Assembly (NCBI GenBank): GCA_964534555.1
Contig: CAZHRK010000003.1
Span: 62,001-126,000 of the forward strand
Direction: 5' to 3'
Origin: CAZHRK01 sp964534555
Lineage (GTDB): Bacteria; Babelota; Babeliae; Babelales; RVW-14
DNA length: 64,000 nucleotides
The notes under the pieces are model-generated. The model did no database searches and was not told the origin of the DNA. It saw only the letters and a list, made by a program, of their open reading frames with translations. Within the stretch, counting starts at the first letter, position 1. Each line of letters opens with the position of its first letter. Below are positions 24,012 through 33,488 of the stretch, in pieces. The position numbers and the translations under genes are program-made.

Positions 24012-25280
24012 TCAGCTTAACTCAGGATATCCGCATGAGAAGAGTAATGCGCATTCTTTCAGAGCGGTAGTAATTTTTGAAGATTGATAAAGAGTGCGCG
24101 CTTTTTCAAATTCAGCTTTTTTTTGACTGAGAGCTTCTTCTGAGATAAGACCAGCAAGATATTCTAATCTTTTTTTGTTATATGAGTTTTTATTTTTTAA
24201 ATAGGTAACTCTTTGTGCTTTCAGAAAATTTAAGCTTTTCTGAAACTCGTAGTAGTTGTCAGAGACGTTTTGTGCAATCTCAAGCTGAAGTTGTTCGTTT
24301 TCTAAGATCTGACGAGTTTTTTCTGCCTGTGCAGCAAGTTCTTGAAAATAGCTCACAGTGCCATCAAATATATTCCATGATGCCGTGAGCCCAAAGCTAT
24401 AAGTCCCTTGGTTCTTTTTGAGTTGGTTTGCCACTGTGGGATAGTGAGAAAATCCAGCATCTGCTTGAGCTGCAATTATTGGTAGACGAGCAGATTGTGT
24501 TATTTTTTCACTGAGTTTAAGCGCATGTACTTTTTTAATGCTGCTTTTTAAGTCTGGACGGTTTTTAATTGCTTGCTCTTGATACCATGCAAGCGGTTTA
24601 ATCGTATGCGGCTTTTTTTGTTTCCATGTCAGCTTTGTGTTATCAAGTGGCGCTGCAATTAAAAGACTGAGCTTATTGCGCGCAGCTAAATAGTCATGCG
24701 CATAATTTTGCACAGAGATAATATCATTAGAATAATCACTTATTTGCTCAAGATATGTTTGTTTGTTAATAAGTGAAATTTTTCGTTCTCTTTTTGTTTT
24801 GTCATAAGTTATAGCAGCTGATTTTTTTAGTGCATGGGTAAATGCTTGCTGCTGCTGAATGTCATAGTATTCGAGAAATGATTTTTCAACTGCGAATCTG
24901 ATGGTGTGCGCTTCTCGCTCACGGTACCCCTCTTGGATTTCAGCTTCAGTAGTGCCTCTTTCGTATTTTGTTAGTGGCCCAGCATGCTGGAAAATGAGTT
25001 GCTGAGCATGGAGTATTGTCGTATTGCCAAATGAACTTTCTCCCTTATGTTGAGAGAGGTCGCTTGAAATGCTAACTGTCGGCGCATATGCAACAAGCTC
25101 GCTTTTTGCTCGAAACTGAGACGCTTGAATTCCTGCAGCAACTGCTTTAAGGGATGGTCGATTTACAAGGGCGTTTTGTACCGCCTGGTCTATTGTCAGA
25201 TTATGTGCATGAGTTTGACTCATAGCTATTATAAAGATACTTAATAAAAAAAAACTATACGCAAGCGATGTCTTCATCAT
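24012..25280 (-). CDS. TolC-like outer-membrane efflux protein
   Basis: Outer-membrane channel component of tripartite efflux or type I secretion systems. The 422 residues comprise a signal peptide (LAYSFFLLSIFIIAMSQTHAHN) and two long alternating helical/strand halves. Typical stretches include LTIDQAVQNALVNRPSLKA near the mature N-terminus and the half-way repeat WYQEQAIKNRPDLKSSIKKV. SFGLTASWNIFDG is the beta-strand into the channel. No membrane-fusion protein or inner-membrane pump is adjacent, so its partner is elsewhere. Two adjacent ATGs (25280, 25277) are possible starts. Confidence 0.88.
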   Translation of the reverse strand: MMKTSLAYSFFLLSIFIIAMSQTHAHNLTIDQAVQNALVNRPSLKAVAAGIQASQFRAKSELVAYAPTVSISSDLSQHKGESSFGNTTILHAQQLIFQHAGPLTKYERGTTEAEIQEGYREREAHTIRFAVEKSFLEYYDIQQQQAFTHALKKSAAITYDKTKRERKISLINKQTYLEQISDYSNDIISVQNYAHDYLAARNKLSLLIAAPLDNTKLTWKQKKPHTIKPLAWYQEQAIKNRPDLKSSIKKVHALKLSEKITQSARLPIIAAQADAGFSHYPTVANQLKKNQGTYSFGLTASWNIFDGTVSYFQELAAQAEKTRQILENEQLQLEIAQNVSDNYYEFQKSLNFLKAQRVTYLKNKNSYNKKRLEYLAGLISEEALSQKKAEFEKARTLYQSSKITTALKECALLFSCGYPELS

Positions 25281-25380
25281 GAGATGGGTTCTTTCTTGCT
25301 TATTGCCCTAAGTAATTTTGCAGAATTATTACAGTACATTAATCACCTTAAGCAAGCAAACCCTTTCTGTCTATAAAGCA

Positions 25381-25414
25381 AAAAGCCTGCGGATATTATT
25401 ATCCACAGGCTTTT
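25381..25414. terminator. Intrinsic terminator after the beta-barrel gene
   Basis: The stem is AAAAGCCTGCGGAT/ATCCACAGGCTTTT with one mismatch. It has an A run on one side and a T run on the other, and separates the beta-barrel gene from the TolC-like gene on the minus strand. Confidence 0.85.
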
Positions 25415-25435
25415 AAGGTAGTTGCTTGTACTCTA

Positions 25436-26620
25436 TTAGAACGTTGCAGAGCCAAAGACCCCAAATGCTCCAGCTACTTTGCGCATTGTTGTACCCGCAA
25501 GATCGATTCTTTTAGGGTGCATAGTGCTTATATTAAGAATGAATCCAAACATATCATTCTTAAAATACTTACCGTTTGTTAATGCATCCTGAAAGCCCAT
25601 GCGTAGTTCGCCATTGAAAATATTTTGTGGAGCGATTCTAAGTGCATTACCGCGGATTTCTGGCGCCACAACAAGGCCATTAAAGTCAACTCGGTCATTT
25701 GCAGCGACTAATGCGCTTAATGTGTCAATACCGGTAGCTTTTTGTTGGGTGAGTAAATCATATCGAGCTTCAAGGTCGATAAAGAACAATTTATAGCGGT
25801 AACCTAGCATTCCGTAACCACCGAGCTGAAAAAAGTCTCTGCGTTTTGCGATGGTTGGAGTAATTTTGTACTGAGGGTACAGTATCGCAGAAATGGTATC
25901 GGATATGAGATTAGCTATGTTTGTTGAAGCAAAAGGCTCTTCTTTTAGAAAAGAGACATGCATTTTATTCATGCCAAAAAATTCGCGAGCTTGGCCGCCA
26001 AAAATTAGATCAAGATTATGTTTTTTAGTATTAACACATTTGATTTGTAAATCGGCACCAAATCCTGCGCTGTGGGCTCTTTCCCCGGTTGTGCCTTTGT
26101 AAATATCTGATTTTCGTATGATTGATAGTGTTGAACCATCAAGCTGGCCAAATACATATGGGGTAAGGCGCAGATGATCATTGTCGATTGCAATCCACTC
26201 TGTTCCCATAAAGAAAAACGGGAAGACCTCATTACGTGATGATGCTTTCATTGTTTCTACAGCTTGTGAATTTTTGCTGTAGACGGCATATCTGTTTATA
26301 TTGCTGCCAACGCCGACTCTAACACCCGTCTGCAGAGATAAGCCATCAACTAACCCATAAAGCTTTTGATCATATCTGAAATCAACAGTAGATGCATTAG
26401 AGCTAGACGGATCATTATCAAGGCTTATTGATGAAAAGCTGCTTATTCTTAGGTTAGCGCCATTTTTACTTTTGCGCTTGAGAGCAAACGTTCTGGAGTG
26501 TTCTTCCATTCTCGTTGTCACAGTATGAACTGGAATATTGTTAAATGACAAAGAGTGTTCAAAGGCTGAGAGGTTTGAGCCTAAGCAAAAAACAACCCAT
26601 AAAAAACCAAAAAGAAACAT
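25436..26620 (-). CDS. Outer-membrane beta-barrel protein, unknown
   Basis: A 394-residue protein with a signal peptide (MFLFGFLWVVFCLGSNLSA) and alternating amphipathic strands throughout (for example FFQLGGYGMLGYRYKLFFIDLEARYDL is split over strands typical of barrels). It ends in an aromatic residue (VFGSATF), as outer-membrane proteins assembled by the BAM complex do. The substrate or role is unknown. Of two in-frame ATGs, 26620 is preferred because GGAG lies 10 bases upstream; at 26629 it would be only 1 base away. It is downstream of the heptosyltransferase gene on the same strand. Confidence 0.8.
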   Translation of the reverse strand: MFLFGFLWVVFCLGSNLSAFEHSLSFNNIPVHTVTTRMEEHSRTFALKRKSKNGANLRISSFSSISLDNDPSSSNASTVDFRYDQKLYGLVDGLSLQTGVRVGVGSNINRYAVYSKNSQAVETMKASSRNEVFPFFFMGTEWIAIDNDHLRLTPYVFGQLDGSTLSIIRKSDIYKGTTGERAHSAGFGADLQIKCVNTKKHNLDLIFGGQAREFFGMNKMHVSFLKEEPFASTNIANLISDTISAILYPQYKITPTIAKRRDFFQLGGYGMLGYRYKLFFIDLEARYDLLTQQKATGIDTLSALVAANDRVDFNGLVVAPEIRGNALRIAPQNIFNGELRMGFQDALTNGKYFKNDMFGFILNISTMHPKRIDLAGTTMRKVAGAFGVFGSATF

Positions 26621-26650
26621 AATAAACATGCTCCAGGTAATTTGTGTTAT

Positions 26651-27682
26651 CTACATGTAAAGCTGAAGTTTTTTCAGCAACTCTGACGGGGTCAATGCTA
26701 TCATGCAATCGCGCTCGGGTCCATGGGTTTTTTTATACCGGTGATTACAAGGAATCTGTATAGCACGCTCTTTATTGGCAGGTGTAATGAACGGCCCGTG
26801 CCTGTCTTTTAGGGTAGGGCCAAATAGCGTTAGCGCGCTGCCCCCAATAAAATCGACCAGGTGCATAAGTCCTGTATCTGGGCCAACAACAAGGTGGGCT
26901 TTGCTTAGCGCGTAAGCTGTTGTTGCAAGATCCCACGCCGGCATGATGCCGTGATGCAGATTATTTTGGGTAGCATAAAGCGCTAAGCTTGATGCAGCTG
27001 GGCCATAGGTGGTGCCTACAATCACAGGAAGCGCCGGGCCAGTGTAACTCTTCAGAAGCGCTTGCCAGTGCTCTTGTGGCCAATGTTTTGATTCCCATGT
27101 TGTATTTGGGCATACCGCAATGAAGTTGCTTCCAATTTTATTGATCCATTCATTAACAAGCTGTTTGTTTTCCTCTGATATATCTACCTTAAAACTCTTT
27201 GCAAGGGCTAAAAGGCTTGGCTGAGATGCCTGTGGAGCCAGTGTGTGACACACAAAACTAGCCAGGGATAAGTTCTTTTGAATAATATTTATGTACTCAA
27301 CATCTGTTTTTTTGTCGGTAAATAAGCTGCTTGGCGCCCAGCGGGCGTGCTTCCAGGAAAACCCAAATTTAGTGCCACGTAATCTGCTAATAATAACTGA
27401 TGTTTTGATCAGGCCTTGAAAATCGATAATAGCATCCCACTCAACAGCCCTGAGTGTCTGAATTGTCTTTCCGAGCGCGCTCCAGTTCATTGGGTACAGA
27501 TAGTTATCTGGGATGATATGGAGGGTATTAATGAGCGGATTATTTACTAAAAGGCTAGCAGCTTTTTTTTGAACAACCCAATCGATAGTCGCATGAGGAA
27601 TGAGTTGTTTGATAAGCAAAAGCGCCGGAAGCGTATGAATAACATCACCAATAGATGAAACTCGAATAATAAGAATTCTCAT
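26651..27682 (-). CDS. waaC: LPS heptosyltransferase (GT9, WaaC-like)
   Basis: Cytoplasmic face GT9 enzyme that transfers L-glycero-D-manno-heptose from ADP-heptose to the LPS inner core. The 343 residues show MRILIIRVSSIGDVIHTLP, AIDWVVQKKAA-type start of the N-domain (TIDWVVQKK), DFQGLIKTSVI, CPNTTWESKHWPQEHW, and the donor-site block GPDTGLMHLVDFIGG followed by LFGPTLKDRHGP. The FQGLxKS-like and GxDTGLxHL motifs favour heptosyltransferase I (WaaC) over WaaF, though exact acceptor specificity cannot be read. hldE in this window supplies the donor pathway. Divergent from the M16 protease gene. Confidence 0.9.
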   Translation of the reverse strand: MRILIIRVSSIGDVIHTLPALLLIKQLIPHATIDWVVQKKAASLLVNNPLINTLHIIPDNYLYPMNWSALGKTIQTLRAVEWDAIIDFQGLIKTSVIISRLRGTKFGFSWKHARWAPSSLFTDKKTDVEYINIIQKNLSLASFVCHTLAPQASQPSLLALAKSFKVDISEENKQLVNEWINKIGSNFIAVCPNTTWESKHWPQEHWQALLKSYTGPALPVIVGTTYGPAASSLALYATQNNLHHGIMPAWDLATTAYALSKAHLVVGPDTGLMHLVDFIGGSALTLFGPTLKDRHGPFITPANKERAIQIPCNHRYKKTHGPERDCMIALTPSELLKKLQLYM

Positions 27683-27770
27683 TATTACATCTCATGAGCA
27701 AACTCGAAAAAATTACAACTTTGCTGTAGTATCACAAAAATAGATCAAGCTGAGAAGGAGAGGGGAGCTA

Positions 27771-30527
27771 ATGTTTGCGTTAAAAAAATATGTGGTGGCA
27801 TTTGTGCTAGTCCTAGCTGGTATTGCTGCTGCCCACTATGTGATGTCAGATCATTCAAAAGTAAAAAAATATAAAAAGATAGTAGATATTATGTTTAAAG
27901 CACCTAAAGAGCATGTAAAAAAAATAGAGCTTGAAAATGGTATGCACGTTGTGTTGTTTAAAAACACAGCCTTACCAAAAGTTTTGGTCCAAATCGCTTA
28001 CGATGTTGGCTCATACGTTGAAGAGTCTGGTGAGCGTGGCCTTGCGCACCTTGTTGAACATATGATTTTTAAAGGTACAGACACCTTGTCAGAGTCTGAT
28101 GTAACTGCAATAGCACGTAAATATGGTGCAACGTATAATGCTTTTACAAGTTATGATATGACAAGCTACTTCTTTGAGGTTGATAAAAACAACTGGCACC
28201 CATTCCTTCCTATTTTGGCAGACTGTATGCAAAATGCACGGTTTGATCCGCAGCACCTGGCTTCAGAAGTTAAGGCTGTTATTCAAGAACTAAAGATGTA
28301 TAAAGACTCTCCTACGCGCGTTATGCTCTATAAAGCTCTTGAGCTTCTCTATCCGCCACACCACCCATATCATACCCCTGTAATTGGCTACAAAGAAGAT
28401 CTTCTCAGTTTGTCCGCAGAGCGTGTTAAAGCATTTTATAAAAAATATTACCGACCAGACAGAGCAACGCTTTTTATTGTTGGAGATATAGATCTTGCTG
28501 AGGCGGAATCTCTTGCACGTAAAAACTTCGGGTCTATTAAAGCAAGCCCGACATCAGTCAAAAAAGACTTCCCAGTTGTGCTTCCAGACCTCACCACGCA
28601 TCATACCCGTTTTTATGAAGAGATTACCAGCCCAATGCTAGCTCTTTACTGGCTTATTCCTGGTTATAGTGATGAGCAAGAACAGGTCGGGAGTGTAATT
28701 AATGCTATTCTTGCAGGTGGGCAGGCGGGGCGCCTTGTTAGATTACTTGTTGATGAGCATAAAGTTGCGGCATCGGTGGGTATCAGCGAGGTTACGCTTA
28801 TGCACTCAGGCGTGTTTTTTGTTTTGGTGCGCCCTTTGCCTGGAAAGACAGAGGAGTGTGTTTCCTTGATTTCTCAAGAGCTTGAGAAAATAGCACGCGA
28901 TGGTGTGACTGATGAAGAGCTTGCCCGTACAATAAAAACAAAGAGTAAAGACTTTTTCCATTCAATGCATGATTACAGTACGCTTGTATACGACTGGATA
29001 CAGTCCTACTTTGTTACGGGTAATGAACTTGATGTCTTTGAAAAAGTTAATAGATTCAGCGCTATTACAGACGACCAGGTTAAAGATTTTGCACGAGTTT
29101 ATTTAGATCCTATCTTAATGCACCGCATGGATATGCTGCCTATTCCTGAAGATAAAAAGCGCATGCGCCAAGATGCTAAGATGCAGTCAGATCGACTTGA
29201 TCAAGAAATTTTAGCTAAACATGTTCGACATACTGATGTTGAGGAAGCCGAATACTTGCATAAAACTCCAGCGCAAGATCGTCTTGAGATAGCTTTTCCT
29301 AAGCCAGATCGTCAGCTTGAGCTTGAGAATGGCTTGAGAGTTCTTATTCATGAGCAACACCATACACCTCTTGTAAGTGTATTTCTTGGCTTTAGGGATG
29401 GGTATTACCTTGATTCATCACGTGAGGGAATTCAGGCCCAAGTAATGATGGATATGCTTATTGAAGGATCAAAAGGGCGCACCAAGGTTCAGAATGTTGA
29501 TGTATTTGAGCGTAATGGTGCGTCATATGAGTTTACAACGTCAGGCGTTACGTTTACCTGCTTGAAGCAAGATTTCTCAGACTTGCTGGAGCATATGTTC
29601 TTAATTGTGTGTCAGCCTACGTTTCCACATGATGCTCTTGAGAAACTAAAAAAAATGACTCTTGAGGCAATAAAGAAACAGCAAGATTCTCCAAAAGCTA
29701 TGGCTAGTCGTATACTGCGCAGCACTCTATACAAAGGGTATCCGTTTGAATGGAGTTACGATGATGCAGCAAAAGATATCCAGGCTCTTAATGAGAGCAG
29801 GTTGCGTCAGTTGCATAATCAACTTATTTGCGGCAAAAATATGACCCTGACTATTGTTGGTGATGTTGAGGTTGATCAAGCTGCTCGTCTGGCACAGCAA
29901 AAAGGGTTAGCGCTTGGCGCGGGAGAGCGCTTTGTTGTCCCTACATTTGCATCTCGATCTGGCGAGCCGACAGTTCTCAAGCATAATATGCTGCGCGATC
30001 AAACAATTGTTATTCTTGGTAGGCCTTCTCCTGTTACCGTTTTTCACCCTGATAATACAGGCCTTCGAGTTCTTAGTACGATTGCATTTGATTCTCTTGG
30101 ATCAAGAATTTTTGAGCTAAGGGAGCGCTCTGGTTTGTTTTATACAGCCTCTGGGGCATTTGCTTCTAGCGCTTCTGTTATTCCTGGGTTTGATCAGATT
30201 AGTGCAATTATTAGCCCTGAGAATGTTGATACGTTTAAAAAAGGTATCAAAGAAATGCTTGAGGTTCTTGCGCGTGATGGTGTGCAGCAAACAGAGCTTA
30301 ATGCAGCACGTACAAGCTTTACCAAAGATCTAATTGATGTCATCTCAGATACTACAGCAATTGCTCGAACTTTGTGTAAGCTTGATTCGTATAATCTTGG
30401 TTTTGATTACTACGACAAAATGTTGCAGGCACTTCAGGACATGACGATTGATGATCTTAATGCCCTAGCTAAGCGATATTCTACGATTGATAACATGACA
30501 ACAGTTATTGTCGGGCGCGTTGATTAG
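27771..30527 (+). CDS. M16-family zinc metalloprotease, two-domain, membrane-anchored
   Basis: Pitrilysin/insulinase-class protease of 918 residues. Residues 7-22 form an N-terminal anchor or signal (YVVAFVLVLAGIAAAH), placing the enzyme in the periplasm. The first M16 domain has the inverted zinc motif HLVEH (H93, E96, H97) and the third ligand Glu 76 residues later (E173, in AVIQELKMY). The usual M16 C-domain follows. From about residue 510 a second peptidase-like half (LELENGLRVLIHEQHHTP) lacks HxxEH and is likely the inactive clamshell partner. Its substrates are unknown; periplasmic peptide or signal-peptide turnover is usual. The ATG has AAGGAGAGGGGAG upstream. Confidence 0.93.
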   Translation: MFALKKYVVAFVLVLAGIAAAHYVMSDHSKVKKYKKIVDIMFKAPKEHVKKIELENGMHVVLFKNTALPKVLVQIAYDVGSYVEESGERGLAHLVEHMIFKGTDTLSESDVTAIARKYGATYNAFTSYDMTSYFFEVDKNNWHPFLPILADCMQNARFDPQHLASEVKAVIQELKMYKDSPTRVMLYKALELLYPPHHPYHTPVIGYKEDLLSLSAERVKAFYKKYYRPDRATLFIVGDIDLAEAESLARKNFGSIKASPTSVKKDFPVVLPDLTTHHTRFYEEITSPMLALYWLIPGYSDEQEQVGSVINAILAGGQAGRLVRLLVDEHKVAASVGISEVTLMHSGVFFVLVRPLPGKTEECVSLISQELEKIARDGVTDEELARTIKTKSKDFFHSMHDYSTLVYDWIQSYFVTGNELDVFEKVNRFSAITDDQVKDFARVYLDPILMHRMDMLPIPEDKKRMRQDAKMQSDRLDQEILAKHVRHTDVEEAEYLHKTPAQDRLEIAFPKPDRQLELENGLRVLIHEQHHTPLVSVFLGFRDGYYLDSSREGIQAQVMMDMLIEGSKGRTKVQNVDVFERNGASYEFTTSGVTFTCLKQDFSDLLEHMFLIVCQPTFPHDALEKLKKMTLEAIKKQQDSPKAMASRILRSTLYKGYPFEWSYDDAAKDIQALNESRLRQLHNQLICGKNMTLTIVGDVEVDQAARLAQQKGLALGAGERFVVPTFASRSGEPTVLKHNMLRDQTIVILGRPSPVTVFHPDNTGLRVLSTIAFDSLGSRIFELRERSGLFYTASGAFASSASVIPGFDQISAIISPENVDTFKKGIKEMLEVLARDGVQQTELNAARTSFTKDLIDVISDTTAIARTLCKLDSYNLGFDYYDKMLQALQDMTIDDLNALAKRYSTIDNMTTVIVGRVD

Positions 30528-30544
30528 TCATCTGCGCTGAATAA

Positions 30545-30575
30545 TAAAAAGGGCTCGAAGAGGGCCCTTTTTTAT
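30545..30575 (+). terminator. Intrinsic terminator after the M16 gene
   Basis: A short GC stem (GGGCTC with GAGGGCCC, one wobble) preceded by an A run and followed by six T. It may act for yidD on the other strand as well. Confidence 0.8.
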
Positions 30576-30799
30576 TGTAGTTTCCATTTGATTATTCTAA
30601 GCAATGCCGTAATTGGATTGCATGATATGAGTCTTATTAGTATCAGCGGTATAGCGATGCTATATCGTTTCTGATTGAGGCAAAGGCGTGCATAATCAGT
30701 GCAGCTAATAGGGTAAATGCATACGCCGACAGGGCCTAAGACCCTTCTTGCTGTCACGATAAAATCACTAAGAAGGCGTGGGGTGTTTTTTTTGCTCAT
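30572..30799 (-). CDS. yidD: Membrane protein insertion efficiency factor YidD
   Basis: Small peripheral inner-membrane protein that assists YidC-dependent insertion. Of 75 residues, the signature is partly relaxed: GPVGVCIYPISCTDYARLCL corresponds to the family LGP.CRF.PTCS.YA..A, and RLISCNP corresponds to R.l.CNP. It overlaps rnpA by 4 bases, the conserved rnpA-yidD order. The yidC gene is not adjacent. Confidence 0.85.
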   Translation of the reverse strand: MSKKNTPRLLSDFIVTARRVLGPVGVCIYPISCTDYARLCLNQKRYSIAIPLILIRLISCNPITALLRIIKWKLQ

Positions 30800-31125
30800 G
30801 CTGTTATTGCTTTAAGAATATGCTGCTTAAGTGTTTCGTATGTCATAGCATGGAGGTCTTTTCTGACAAGGACAATCCATGTTGTTGGTGCTGTATAAAG
30901 CTTTTCTTCATAAAAAATTGATTTTATGCGCCTGCGTGCCTTGTTTCGATCGTGAGCTTTGCCGCACACCCTTGGTGTTATGATAAGCATTCTTCCATAA
31001 GGAAGGTTAGATGCTGTTTTAAGGATTTTAAGCCCATGTACTTTGTAGGCTTGCTTTGAAGTTTCAAAAGCTCGTTCTACTTCTTGTTTTGAAAAAGAGA
31101 AAAGCTCTTTATGATTTGGAATCAT
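30796..31125 (-). CDS. rnpA: Ribonuclease P protein component
   Basis: Protein subunit of RNase P, which removes tRNA 5' leaders together with the RNA subunit. The 109 residues (start at 31125) show the N-terminal helix FSFSKQEVERAF and the RNR-type motif AHDRNKARRRIKSIFYE (family V.RN..KR..RE), with some divergence. The frame extends to 31191, but the extra 22 residues do not fit the family, so the internal ATG is preferred although it has no clear ribosome binding site. I see no rpmH upstream, where it usually sits. Confidence 0.88.
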   Translation of the reverse strand: MIPNHKELFSFSKQEVERAFETSKQAYKVHGLKILKTASNLPYGRMLIITPRVCGKAHDRNKARRRIKSIFYEEKLYTAPTTWIVLVRKDLHAMTYETLKQHILKAITA

Positions 31126-31188
31126 AAGTATCACGCATAATTTTAAGCTAATAACAGTCAGTATTTCTCTGGCAGTATAGCACAAATT

Positions 31189-31215
31189 CAAAAGGACTCA
31201 TGTTTCCATGAGCCC
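31189..31215 (-). terminator. Intrinsic terminator upstream of rnpA
   Basis: On the minus strand the stem is GGGCTCATG/CATGAGTCC with a GAAA tetraloop, followed by TTTT. It ends the transcript of the paralog-pair gene before rnpA. Confidence 0.75.
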
Positions 31216-31241
31216 TCACAAAATCTTGATTAACAAATATA

Positions 31242-32324
31242 TTAAAGACCAGCAGCTGCAAGGTGTGCAAGATGCGCTGACGCGCGTGCTGATTTATCAG
31301 GGTCTTCTGTTTGCGCTTGAAGTACTAGAAGGTGTGCCTTCAGCTCGTCAATTATTTCATCGTCTACATGGAGTGTAATGTAGTTTCCGACTGTTTCTGC
31401 AGTCAAAGAAACTCTTATTTTACCTGTTGTAATGTGCATCGGGTCTTGTTTGAGTGCTTTTTGAAATGCTGCATGATAAATAGTTGGACGGAAATCTTTT
31501 GCAACATCACCGCTCATAGCGATTGTAAAAACCTTACCATCTCTAAATGATCGTGCAATTGCACCAGTTGTTGGCATAACTACTGAACCATCGCTCTCAA
31601 TAAGTTGGCGATCAATCGGTGCTGTAACACGAACGCAGAAGGTAAAAGTGCCATCTTTACGAATATCAAGGCCAAAGCTTGGTAGAACTGACGGGTATAA
31701 GAAGGCTGTTTTAAGAGATTCATTTGAGCAGAGGTGGTCGCATACATTGTTTTGAGCTATATGGTTAGGAGCAACCTCTCCTCGTTTAGCTCTTTCAGCT
31801 CTATCTTCTGTAATAAAACGAATAATGTTTACAGGGCTACGATCATTAACGCGTGCATGCAAGTCGAAAATGATTGTGTCATTATTTATAAAATTCGAAA
31901 CAGGATCACCAGAAAACAGCTCAGGTGCAAATCTAAATGGCCACTGAGCAAGCGCTCTAGTTTTTGTTGTTGAGTGTACAATTCCTCTGCCCCCAGGTGT
32001 TGCTTGAAGGTTGTTGGTATGACTGTCTGGGCGCTCCGGAGTGTGGTAGTGTACAACTTTAGCTGATCGCGGTGGGGTGCTAGCAGGTGCAGCACTTATA
32101 GAAGGTGATAAAACTTTTGTTGTTGGGGCACCAAGCGCAGCAAGGACATCATCTGGAATTAAAGAATCTGCTCGAGGCGATGCGCTAGCACCGGCGCCAC
32201 CTCTTAGTGGTGATGCTGTATGCTCTGAAACTGATGATCTGCGTGTTCTGGGTGGAGTTGCTGTTGATGCAGCATTACTATCAAGTACAGCGGCAACTGT
32301 TATGAGTATGAGTGTTTTCAGCAT
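31242..32324 (-). CDS. Exported protein, tandem paralog A, unknown
   Basis: A 360-residue protein of unknown family. It has a signal peptide (MLKTLILITVAAVLDSNAAS) and a disordered Thr/Pro/Ser/Arg-rich region to about residue 105. The globular domain starts at TPGGRGIVHSTTK. It shares TPGGR, an INNDTIIFDLHARV-type segment, CDHLCS and IYHAAFQKAL with the neighbouring gene, at similar spacing. The ATG at 32324 has AGGAAA 6 bases upstream and starts the signal peptide; the longer frame from 32372 does not. The rest has mixed strands. The role is unknown, and a secreted or surface role is inference from the signal peptide. Confidence 0.78.
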   Translation of the reverse strand: MLKTLILITVAAVLDSNAASTATPPRTRRSSVSEHTASPLRGGAGASASPRADSLIPDDVLAALGAPTTKVLSPSISAAPASTPPRSAKVVHYHTPERPDSHTNNLQATPGGRGIVHSTTKTRALAQWPFRFAPELFSGDPVSNFINNDTIIFDLHARVNDRSPVNIIRFITEDRAERAKRGEVAPNHIAQNNVCDHLCSNESLKTAFLYPSVLPSFGLDIRKDGTFTFCVRVTAPIDRQLIESDGSVVMPTTGAIARSFRDGKVFTIAMSGDVAKDFRPTIYHAAFQKALKQDPMHITTGKIRVSLTAETVGNYITLHVDDEIIDELKAHLLVLQAQTEDPDKSARASAHLAHLAAAGL

Positions 32325-32384
32325 GTGATTTCCTATAAGGGCTTGTAATTTTATTTCGATTTTAATGAGCATGGGGCGAGTATT

Positions 32385-33455
32385 TTAGGCTGTAATCAGC
32401 GTATCGATAACAGCCGAAAGCTCAACTGCATCAGCATATTCTTGATGTGAAGAGTCGGCAGCGATTACATCGACTCGTGCTTTTAGATCGGCCAGAGCAG
32501 AAGCACCAACAGTGTATGTAATTTTCTTGTAGGATGATCCATCTGGATTGTTGGCATCAACTGCAGAAAGGTTAATATCCTTTGTTTCAATCTCAAATGT
32601 CCATGCCCCAAATGATTTTTGAAATGCTGCATGATAAATAGTAGACAATTCACAGCTAGGAACCGCTTCAGATCGTACTGCAATAGTAAAAAGCTCTGAT
32701 TTACTAAATGAGTTTCCAATTTTGCCGCCAGGCGTACGTGTTGCAGGGTCTCCAATTTTTACGACTGCTTCACGATTTATAGTTGCTGTAATGCGGATAT
32801 ACGTGAAAATATTGCCGGTCTTATGATCTTTTTTTATACCAAAGGCGATTTTGCGTGATGGGTATATTACAGCAGCTTTTAAAAGTTGCTGTGAGCATAT
32901 ATGGTCATAAATATCTGATGATGCATAAAATGGGTCTTTATTTTTGCTTTGGGGTGTCAGACCGCTTTTACGGCGATCATTTGCAATCATAGCGACTATT
33001 TTATCGCTAAGATTGTTTTCAACACGCTTTGCAAGATCAAAAACAACATCTTTGTTCATAATAAAGCTCGTATTAGCGCCGTCTTCAAAAAGCTCTTCAT
33101 CCCATGCATAGCATTGATCACTAAGCGTTGATGTTTTTTGGATTATATGGATAATTGAGCGACCACCAGGTGTTGCTTTATGAGGGATAGTAGCTTTTTC
33201 ATCGCGCATAGGCGTGCGCTTTGTTGGCGCCTCTTCGGCTGCTTTTATGTTTTGATGGGTTGGTGTTCCATACTTGCTTGGGCTGCCGAGTATTCTGCGT
33301 AACGGTGTTTCTTCTCTCGGACGAGTTGAGCGTGCTGGGCTTGCATAAGAAGCATCAGTAGTACCAGCGTTTTCAGTTTCAGGCTTTACGCTTGGGCTTT
33401 CTGCCCCAAAAAGCGGAGTAAAAACAAGAGTCATTATAAGAAGAGGAATATGCAT
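32385..33455 (-). CDS. Exported protein, tandem paralog B, unknown
   Basis: A 356-residue paralog of the next gene downstream, with the same layout: signal peptide (MHIPLLIMTLVFTPLFGAES), low-complexity linker of about 80 residues rich in Thr, Arg and Pro, then the shared domain. Matching landmarks are TPGGRSIIHIIQKT, NKDVVFDLAKRVENN, IYDHICSQQLLKAAVIYPS and STIYHAAFQKSF. Its start at 33455 is supported by GAAAGG 10 bases upstream. The two genes look like an old tandem duplication with strong divergence. Function unknown. Confidence 0.78.
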   Translation of the reverse strand: MHIPLLIMTLVFTPLFGAESPSVKPETENAGTTDASYASPARSTRPREETPLRRILGSPSKYGTPTHQNIKAAEEAPTKRTPMRDEKATIPHKATPGGRSIIHIIQKTSTLSDQCYAWDEELFEDGANTSFIMNKDVVFDLAKRVENNLSDKIVAMIANDRRKSGLTPQSKNKDPFYASSDIYDHICSQQLLKAAVIYPSRKIAFGIKKDHKTGNIFTYIRITATINREAVVKIGDPATRTPGGKIGNSFSKSELFTIAVRSEAVPSCELSTIYHAAFQKSFGAWTFEIETKDINLSAVDANNPDGSSYKKITYTVGASALADLKARVDVIAADSSHQEYADAVELSAVIDTLITA

Positions 33456-33488
33456 TGCTAATAAGCCTTTCGTAAGACAATCTTTAAA

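Noticed and set aside
30572..31125. Replication origin near rnpA-yidD
   Set aside because: There is no dnaA, rpmH or gidA and no cluster of DnaA boxes was seen; the rnpA-yidD pair alone is not evidence of an origin.
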